NCBI GenBank assembly: GCA_034359265.1
Contig: CP136891.1
Coordinates: 80,282,501 to 80,346,500 of the forward strand
From: Canna indica
Lineage: Eukaryota > Streptophyta > Magnoliopsida > Zingiberales > Cannaceae
Length of the DNA stretch: 64,000 nucleotides
Direction: 5' to 3'
Shown: positions 56,326 through 64,000 of the stretch, piece after piece
How positions within the stretch are numbered: the first letter of the stretch is position 1
Layout: every line of letters starts with the position of its first letter
Program-made: the position numbers and the translations under genes
Notes under the pieces: model-generated
What the model was told of the DNA's origin: nothing
Database searches by the model: none
What the model saw: only the letters and a program-made list of their open reading frames with translations

Positions 56326-58580
56326 ATGAAAATGCTAAATTGGAATTATAGAGGTATTAGTAGGAGATATGTTAAAGAGGTCTTATTTAATCTCCAAAGA
56401 AAATACTCTTTTGAGTTACTTTTAATACAGGAATCTCATGTCTCTGATTTAAAAGCTACTGGATTTATTAGGACTCTTAGTAAGTCTTGGCAAGGAGTCT
56501 CTTTTCCTTCTAATGGAGGTTCAGGTGGACTCATCATTGCTTGGAACTCTCTTCTAATTTCCACTCAATGATTTCTCTTAATGCTCAATTCATTAACATT
56601 ATTGTTAAATATAAAGATTTGGAACCTTTCTTGTTAACCAATATATATGCTAGTATTAATCCCATTATTAGAAATAATCTTTGGGATGAATTGTCTTCTA
56701 TTGATTTATCTAGTTTTCCTTGAATGCTTAGTGGTGATTTTAATTGTATTGTGAATGCCTGTGATAAAATTGGTGGCACTCCATTTAGGATTAATACTGC
56801 TGTTAGAAGTTTTAGAAATTTTATTTCTCATACTGGTCTTATGGATCCTGGTTTCTCTGGACCAAAATTCACATGGTGTAATATTAGAATTGATCTTCAT
56901 CGTATCATTATTAGATTAGATAGAATTTTCATCAATGCGGCTTGGTCTCACTTTTTTAATAAAATCTTGGTTGAACACCTTACTAGAATAACTTCATATC
57001 ACTACCCTATCTTAATTAATATTAATCCTACGAAGTCTCATCAAACCAAACTTTTTAGATTTTAAAACTTTTGGATTGAGCATGAGGAAGGCTTTAGAGT
57101 AGTGGCTGATAATTGGAATAATCTTTTTTATTCTGATAGTCCCTTCTGTACTTTCACCAACAACATTCATGGAATAAGAATAATTTAGGGATTCTTAAGA
57201 AGAGACTTAATGAGACACTTTCTGAAATCTCTTCTCTTGAAAACCTTGAAGCTCATACTGGTCTTTCTCTCACTCAACAAATCTTTCTTAAAACTCTTCA
57301 CCACAAGGCCCTTGTCTATCATAGGCAAATTGCCCTTAAATGGTGGTCCAAAGTCAAAACTAAATAGATCAATGATGGGGACTTAAATACTGCTTATTTT
57401 CATCATACTGTTATGATGAAAATAACTAGAAATACTATCTCCTCAATCACTGATGATAGCTCTACTATTTATTATTCTGATACTGAAATTCTCACTCAAT
57501 TTTCAAAATATTATAAACATCTTTGGGGCCACTTTTCTCAACCTGTTTCCTCTCCTTCTTGGCCTACCTTTAATCAACTTAGTTTTGAATCCCATCCAAA
57601 TTTGATTAAGCCATTCACCAAGGATGAATTGTGGTCCACAATTCAATCTATGATAAATGGCAAATGTTCAGGTTATGATGGATTCACGGTTGAGTTTTAT
57701 AAAACCTACTGGCCTGTGATCTCTGATAATTTTATTTCATGTTGTAATTTCTTCCATCAACATAATTCTTTTCCTCCTGAATGGAATAAAATCATTCTCA
57801 CTTTCATTCCCAAAATCAAAAATTCTACTAAGGTTAAGGACTTCAGACCCACAACTTTATGTAATATCTCTTATAAAATCATTTCTAAAACTTTAGCTAA
57901 CATGCTTAAAATTCATCTTCGTAATCTTATCTCTTTTGAACAATTAGCTTTTGTCAAATCTAGGAACATTCAGGACAATATTCTAGTGGCTCAAGAAATT
58001 ATTCATTCCCTTTACAAATCCAAAGGGAAACATCCTTACATCCTTATCAAAGCTGACCTAGAAAAAGCTTTTGATAGACTATCTTGGAATGTTGTCAAAC
58101 ATATTTTGCAAGCTTGTAACTTTCCTGACACTTTCATAAATTGGATCACCACTTGTATCACTACTACTTCTTTCTCTTGCCTCATCAATGGAGTTCTCTC
58201 ACATTTTTTCAAAGGTCATATGGGTGTAAGACAAGGGGATTCACTCTCTCATTTCCTTTACATCATTGTTGCCCAAACTTTATCTAATCTTTTCAACTCT
58301 GCTGTTCATGAAAATAAGCTCACTCATTTCACTATTAAAAGAAATTTCAAAGTAAGTCATCTTATGTTTGCAGATGATATTCTTATTGCCATTAGGGCTG
58401 ATACCAAAAGTCTTCAAACTCTTAAGCATATTTTCCATCAGTATGAGCTCCTCACTTGTTAAAAACTCAATCCTCTCAAGTTGGAAGTATTTTTCCCCAA
58501 ATCTACTTCTAGAAGCACTATCTCTTCTATTTGTAAGTACTCCCTCAACATGAAACAAGGTAAGTTCCCTTTTAATTACT
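56326..58580 (+). pseudogene. Broken LINE ORF2, endonuclease and reverse transcriptase part
   Basis: The start MKMLNWNYRGISRRYVKEVL and ELLLIQESHVS are apurinic-endonuclease motifs. SGDFNCIVNACDKIGG and the later FTWCNIR...RLDRIFIN continue that domain across stops. The reverse transcriptase frame (57413-58462) has FIPKIKNSTKVKDFRPTTLC, FVKSRNIQDNILVAQE, LIKADLEKAFDRLSW, GVRQGDSLSHFLY and the catalytic FADDILIAI. It is cut off after KFPFNYL by the junction with the gypsy gag. Confidence 0.9.
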
Positions 58581-59721
58581 TACTGCATGCGGGAAACGTC
58601 CTTGCCTTCTTCGGCGGTCTGAAATGACTACCAACGGATCTATTCTGGGATGGCTGGGCCTGAGCTCTAAAGCCTCCCTGGCCCCCAACATGACCTCCTG
58701 CACCCTGCGGAAGTGGTGGTCGACCATGATGATCTTTTTGCTTCAGTTGGCTGATCCTCAAGTGAGTACTCTCAACCAGAAGTGCTCGTGCCACCACTCG
58801 ACTATAGTCTCTCAGATCATCATGAGTAGACATCCGATCCTGAATAGGAAAGTCGAGTCCTCTGAAGAAATGCTCTGCTATGTCTTCATCTGAGGCCACC
58901 ATGTGCGGACAAAACTCTGACAAACGATCAAACTCAACCTCATACTCTGCCACATTACGACCTCGCTGTCGCAGATCAAGGAACTCTTGCTTCTTCTGCT
59001 GGCGAAATGTCATCGGGAAATATTTACTGTAGAATGCAGCTCTGAATTCTGCCCACGAAATATCAGCTCCACCTCTAGCAGCGTCCTGAGCCCTCCACCA
59101 AACTCTAGCCCCATCAATCAGGTAAAAGGTGGCCAGATCCACCTTTTCCTCCTCCTTGCACCTAAGTACCTTAAAAGTATCCTCCACTCCAGCCAACCAT
59201 GCCCTAGCCGCCATAGGGTCTGCACCACCCCCGAAGTTACCGAAACGCTCTCTGCCAAATTGTTGGAACTTTAGCATGCGGGACTCCCATGACTCAGTGC
59301 TAGCAAAGCCTCTCTCTGGTCCTGGTACAAGCATAACATACTGCGGCTGTGGCATAGTAGGAATATGCACTGCTGAGCCCTCTCCAACGGCCTGAGGGAC
59401 TACCGGTACGGCCTGACCAACTGCCTCCTCCTCTCCAGCTCTAGGAATAAAGTCCTGCACCTCCTCCACGGGAACATGAACAGGGGCACCACGACCACGA
59501 CCTCTGCCACCAGTAGTACGACCGGTCCAACGAGCACCTCGGCCCGCCCGTCCACCACGACCCCTAACAGTTGGAGTCGCCACCTTAGTAGTCCGTGCCC
59601 GTCGAGGAACGGCTACCCGATCATGATCTCCACCTGGATCATCAAGACCCAGCGCAGGTCCAAGACTGCCTCTCGACATCCTCTCTACAAATAAAATAAT
59701 AAAAATATTTAGGTCAACCAT
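58576..59721 (-). pseudogene. Gypsy gag, C-terminally truncated
   Basis: A continuous minus-strand frame of 381 codons; the element's own start is probably the Met in MSRGSLGPALG. An Arg/Gly-rich N-terminal part (RGRGGRAGRGARW) leads to the gag core: PMAARAWLAGVEDTFKVL, DGARVWWRAQDAARGG, FYSKYFPMTFRQQKKQEF and EYEVEFDRLSEFCPHM. The frame stops in FPACSK, just where the zinc knuckle should begin, because the element is broken there and runs into LINE DNA. It is unusually intact for a fragment. Confidence 0.88.
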
Positions 59722-62203
59722 CTAAAATAAGCTTATAATTCACTTCGACACCGCCTACGCCTTCGAGTATTATCATTAAGGTAATACACATAAACTCCTA
59801 ACCTTAATCCTAGGCTCTGATACCAAAAATTGTCACGCCCCAGCTCCGGGCCCGAGACGCGACGGCGACCCGAACACCGCGCAGCGGAATGAAAAGCCAC
59901 GAATCAACATAAAAGAAAACAACAACATAAACACCAATAACTACAATTCATAAGTCCGATCAAATACAATATTTAACCAAATATAAAATTGATCTACAAA
60001 TTATAGCTCCAAAATAACAATATCAAAGCCGAGCTATAATACGATAAAACAAACCAAAATACAAAAGCAGTCGCCATCAGAGCTCCACATCTACGACTGA
60101 CTACTAGCTGTCTAAAAACTATCTACACCTCGATCTATAAATCGACTGCTCACCCCTGCAAGTCTGAAGCAAAAATAACAGAGATCAGCGAATGTTGAGT
60201 AGGAGAATCACAATATGATCAACAAGTATCAAGTGTCACTCAACAATGCATAACAACATGGCCTAAGATGCAGTCAAAGGCAATGAACACAATAAATACT
60301 CCTCACCTACTCCTAAACAACATCAACTAAATCATCGAGCGTGTGGACCATTGGGTAAAAACCCCGCACTCTACCACCTGCAGAGTGGCATCAACCGTCC
60401 GCTCCAACGGTGATATGACTACCCCCACCAAGCAGGTAGCCTGTCAGATGCCGCGTCCGACATCATTGCACCCGAAGGTGCCCAACATGCGACTAGTCAA
60501 TATCATATATACCCTCTCCCATGCCTGGGGGGTACCACACTGAAATGGTCCTGGACCGAAGTCCTCTCCAATGCCGTAGCCTCCAGATCGACAACCATGC
60601 AACTCGACTCGAAGAGTGCAACAAGGTATTTCACCATGATCAACAATATAACATCAACTTTGAATGATAACCACATGAACAACAAGATACTAACATAATA
60701 TCATCATGATCAATAATATAACCACTCCAAGTGAAAATGACATGATCAACAGGGTAATAACATGCTCAACAAGTAAACAACATTATATATAACAACATGA
60801 TACTATGCATACGGTGACTAATCCAATGCAACATAGGATTAGTATGGCATACTATGATCAAGAATAAATGAAAATAAAATATAACACATGTAATTTCTCT
60901 ACATGGCATGCCCAACAATAATGTGCAACGTGAGTTCAATAAATTTTAAGAAGCAAATCAAACAATGGAAGCAAATGTATTTCCGTAATTTATCTCCGAC
61001 GACAAATCAACAACAGACAAAGAACAACAGACTTGCAGGCTCAACCCACTCTCTAAACACCCATGCTCAACCAACTCTCCAAACCATAATTATTTCACAC
61101 CAATCAATTAACTAAATTCTCATACTAATAATTTAATATTATTTAAATACATCGACAACATCAACAACTAATCAACTGAAGGAACATCCTAACAATATTT
61201 TCTTGGAAAACCAACCCCACCATTGCATTCAGCACACAAAAATGATCAAGATTTCTATTCATCTCAACTTCAACCGACAACTCGAGACCCACCAAATAAA
61301 TTAATTTCAAACACATCTATATCACTAACGTACTTACTAAACAATATCAATACTGAAATATATCAAAATCATATCAAATGATCTCCAATCTGAAATCCGA
61401 CACCACCATCGCGTTCAGCACGCGACAATCTACAACTTTGGTATTCACCTCAACTCAATCCGACAACTCTACGATCAACTATAAAAATACCCTAATAATT
61501 TATAAATCAATCCAATTTTATACGATACAGCTCTCTTTTCTACACTATTTATCCGTCCTCACCCACTCGTCTCCTACCCACCCAACGCCTCTACTCCCTC
61601 CCAACGCCACCCCCTGCTTCGCTCGAACCCACGCCGGCCGGCTCTCCAACACGCCGGCGACCACCACACCGACACCTCCACCCTCTCCCCAACCCCCGTA
61701 GCTGGTCCGACTCGCCGCCGGCCGGATGGTGGCCGGAAGGGTCACCACCTAGCGCGGCCAACACCACAGTCGGCTTGCGCGCGCGACACGGCCGTCCGTG
61801 ACGCTCGCGGTGTGGCTGCCCTTCGGTGCGGCTGCCCTCCGACGTGGCCGACTGCGGCGGGACAACGTGTGATTTTTCGCATGCTGCCGCCCCCGAATTT
61901 GACTCCGCTGCCAATCCTCTGTAGCTTTGTCGTCGATTCATCGGAGATAATGAACGGAATGAAAGGAGGGGATAAATCTCCTACCTCGATTTCGCGATTC
62001 CGACGATGACAACGAGCTCCACCGGCAACACGATGCGCGCCGACTCCTCCACTTGCAGGTTCCTCTCCTCTTCTCTTCTCAATCTCTCTTCGTCAGCTCC
62101 CTCTCTCCCCCTTCTTAAAACCCTTCAACGATACCTCTCCCTTACCTCCCCATTACCTTCACCTGCTACCCCCACTCCTCGAGTCATCCCTCCTACCCAA
62201 ACA
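58580..62203 (-). mobile_element. Truncated long-LTR gypsy element (gag plus 5' LTR)
   Basis: Minus-strand element of which only the 5' part remains: one LTR of about 2.37 kb (59831-62203; on the minus strand it begins TGTTTGGGTAGGAGG and ends GGGGCGTGACA), a perfect initiator-Met primer site TGGTATCAGAGCC (59813-59825), and gag. Pol and the second LTR are gone. The left border falls inside LINE reverse transcriptase at about 58573-58585. A long LTR with this gag type suggests the Tekay/Del clade; that is an inference. Confidence 0.85.
59831..62203. repeat. Single long LTR (5' LTR in element orientation)
   Basis: 2373 bp from TGTCACGCCCC to CCTACCCAAACA. It borders the primer-binding site on one side and LINE sequence on the other. 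Short open frames inside are not genes. Confidence 0.75.
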
Positions 62204-62226
62204 TTGACTCAATTTTAATTTTTAAT

Positions 62227-63560
62227 TTGTTTTCTTTTTATACTGGATATAACATCATGAGCTCCTCTCTCTTCAGTAGGAGAATTCTTAGTTACTTAAA
62301 CAACTCTTCTAATATCCGGGTCAAGGTTGTCCAAGATAAATACCCTACTCTTAATCATTTAACCAACTATGTTCCTAGAAATTCTTCTTGGTCTTGGAGA
62401 CTTTGTTTTAAAGCTTTCAAAGAACTTTAATTTAATTTTTTAAAAGTCATTAAGTCTGGCTGCAATACTAATGTTTTGACTGAACCTTGGATTTTTGACT
62501 TGCCTCTTCTTTTAAAGCCTATTTTTATCTCTATTGATCTGGATGTTAATACTACAGTCAGTTCTTTTATCTGTAATCAAGCTTGGAATGTTAATAATCT
62601 TGGTAATAACTTTAATCATGCCACGAGAGATTCCATTTGCTCCTTAGAGTTGCCTAGAATGCCCAAGGATGGCGTTTGGATTTGGGTTAGTGAACCCAGT
62701 GGAATTGTTACCACTCGAGCTGCATATCATTTCCTTAGAAGCCGTAACCAATCCGATTTGAAAAATTTTGATCATTGGGTAAGTCTTTGGAATCTTAATA
62801 TTTCTCCTAAAGTCAACTTTCTTTTGCAGATTTTTTCATCAAAAACTCCATACAAAAGCTTTTTTTTTGTTTCAAATAGGAATGATTCATAATGATAAAT
62901 GTGTTCTATGTGGCAATTCTTCTGAAACTATTAACCACCTTTTTAACCACCCCTCGTTTACAAATCAACTTTGATTAGATTTTTCCAATATGGTCAATTG
63001 GGAGAAAGACTCTTGGTTAAATACTTCTCAGGTTGCCTCGATTGTTCGGTTAAGAAGTATTACCATAGCTATTTTTCCTTTGGTTCTCCTGACATGCTAG
63101 GAACGAGTTGTTGCACTCGGGTAGGCAACTTTTAATTACTAGACTCGTGAACCGAATTAAAGACTTTATAGCTAATAATTGCCTCGTGAATTCTAAACCC
63201 GAGGGCAATAGAAATAGAAATATTTCTAACCTAGGTTCCTCTAGGGAGCAAAAATGGAATCCTCCTTCTTTAGACTCAATCAAGTTTAATTGTGATGGTG
63301 CATTTACAAATACTTCTGCTCTTTATAGCTTATTGTCATGAATTTTTTTGATAGATATATCACTGTGTGCAGGGTTCTCCTATTGAGCCTACTTCTGCTC
63401 TAAAGGTTGAAACCATGGCCCTTCAAAAAGCTATTAACTGGGCAGATGAACATTCTATCCTTTCAGCAATTTTTGAAACTGATTGCAAGACGCTTGCTGA
63501 CATATTTCTGAAGAATAATAGCAGTCCTTGTTCTATCATGTGTATTGTAGATGATTCATG
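62227..63560 (+). pseudogene. Broken LINE ORF2, zinc-binding and RNase H part
   Basis: The continuation of the interrupted ORF2: RVKVVQDKYPTLNHL, SSWSWRLCFKAFKEL, LTEPWIFDLPLL, then the zinc-binding domain WIWVSEPSGIVTTRAAYHFL and SLWNLNISPKVNFLLQIF. RNase H pieces follow: KWNPPSLDSIKFNCDGAF near 63255-63304 and ALKVETMALQKAINWADEH with FETDCKTLADIF at 63367-63561. Several stops and frameshifts. Confidence 0.88.
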
Positions 63561-63795
63561 ATATGTTGTGTAAAAACGTTAATTATAGTATTAGTTTTAT
63601 TTATTAGTAAACAAATAAAATTGCCCATTGAGTAGCAACAAGGTCGTATGTGAGCCAAGAATTTTTCTTTAGAATATTCCTTTGCCTCTTGAACTTTAGT
63701 GTATTATCGATCATGATCATCATGGTCCTATCACCTAGTTAATAATAATTTTGGGCATTGGTCTTTGTTTGCAAAAAAAAAAAAGTTAGAAATTT

Positions 63796-64000
63796 GGGTA
63801 AATATCTCTAACTACCTATATATAACTAAGTAAACGAATAAAAATAAATGATAATTTGAGTATATTACAAAAGAAGTTAGAATTTTAATAAATATCATAA
63901 AATATTTATAGGCTACTTTATAATTTTGTCAATAAACATAAAATTTCTATGATTTTGCAAAATTGGTCAGAGAATTTATGTTCACTTATATTTGTTTCTC
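63796..64000. other. AT-rich flank of the LINE
   Basis: Nothing recognised. It continues the sequence that stood at the LINE target site. Confidence 0.5.

Larger units (their letters stand above)
54474..63784 (+). mobile_element. L1-type LINE, long copy, interrupted by a gypsy fragment
   Basis: Flanked by GTTAGGAATTT (54463-54473) and GTTAGAAATTT (63785-63795), an 11-bp target duplication with one mismatch. It ends in a poly(A) run at 63772-63784. Both LINE reading regions are present: ORF1 (about 54519-56202) and ORF2 with endonuclease, reverse transcriptase, zinc-binding domain and RNase H (56326-63560). The gypsy-type insert at about 58580-62203 splits ORF2, and about 150 codons of the expected ORF2 at that point are missing. 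Many stops; inactive. Confidence 0.9.

Noticed and set aside
60240..60800. Repeated AACAACAT/ATCAACAA words, considered as a CRISPR-like or satellite array
   Set aside because: No fixed repeat or spacer length; it is simple-sequence drift inside the long LTR of a plant retrotransposon.

Overview
This is a plant nuclear window, most likely from a monocot. The genes are intron-rich, the intergenic DNA is AT-rich and packed with nested transposons, and a GC-rich single-exon gene sits at 14.5 kb. I cannot name the species. All intron positions below are read from splice signals, reading phase and family homology; no transcript data were available.

Host genes. (1) 2353-4236 (+) is a receptor-like cytoplasmic kinase of the PBL/PCRK type in four exons. 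(2) About 5.1-8.85 kb (+) is a plastid RNA polymerase sigma factor, probably SIG6-like, with a probable GC-AG intron. (3) 13397-13815 (+) is the SnRK1 beta-3 subunit (KINbeta3), with a predicted 3.7-kb leader intron starting near 9666. (4) 14539-15231 (+) is an intronless PAP2 phosphatase resembling LPP-beta. (5) Three paralogous 8-cysteine (HyPRP/DC2.15-like) secreted proteins lie at 17619-17999 (+), 29081-29473 (+) and 31540-31923 (-), each with a TATAAATA box about 85-100 bp upstream. (6) 33716-39413 (-) is the mitochondrial complex I subunit NDUFB8; its last 57-bp exon lies 5.1 kb beyond the third, behind an intron holding two MITE-type elements. (7) 40475-41655 (-) is an RGF/GLV/CLEL signalling-peptide locus. 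It has two different C-terminal 13-residue DY...HN peptide modules that can be joined in phase to the same signal-peptide exon. This is the most interesting feature of the window.

Mobile DNA fills most of the rest. 18833-27426 is a Ty3/gypsy LTR element with a 5-bp target duplication, split by a 3.2-kb hAT transposon (22688-25872) with an 8-bp duplication. 30.0-31.2 kb holds CACTA-like relics with a small hAT element inside. 42850-44090 and 45877-47813 are 5'-truncated LINEs with target duplications, and 48.87-50.15 kb is a third LINE fragment. 50184-50670 is an inverted-repeat MITE. 51213-53833 is a deleted LTR element whose right LTR carries a hAT MITE with an exact 8-bp duplication. 54474-63784 is a long L1-type LINE interrupted by a truncated, long-LTR gypsy element.

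Layout: the left 18 kb is gene-dense, 18-32 kb is a gene family broken up by nested transposons, 33-42 kb carries two genes on the minus strand, and 42-64 kb is almost pure retrotransposon debris with no host gene that I could recognise.
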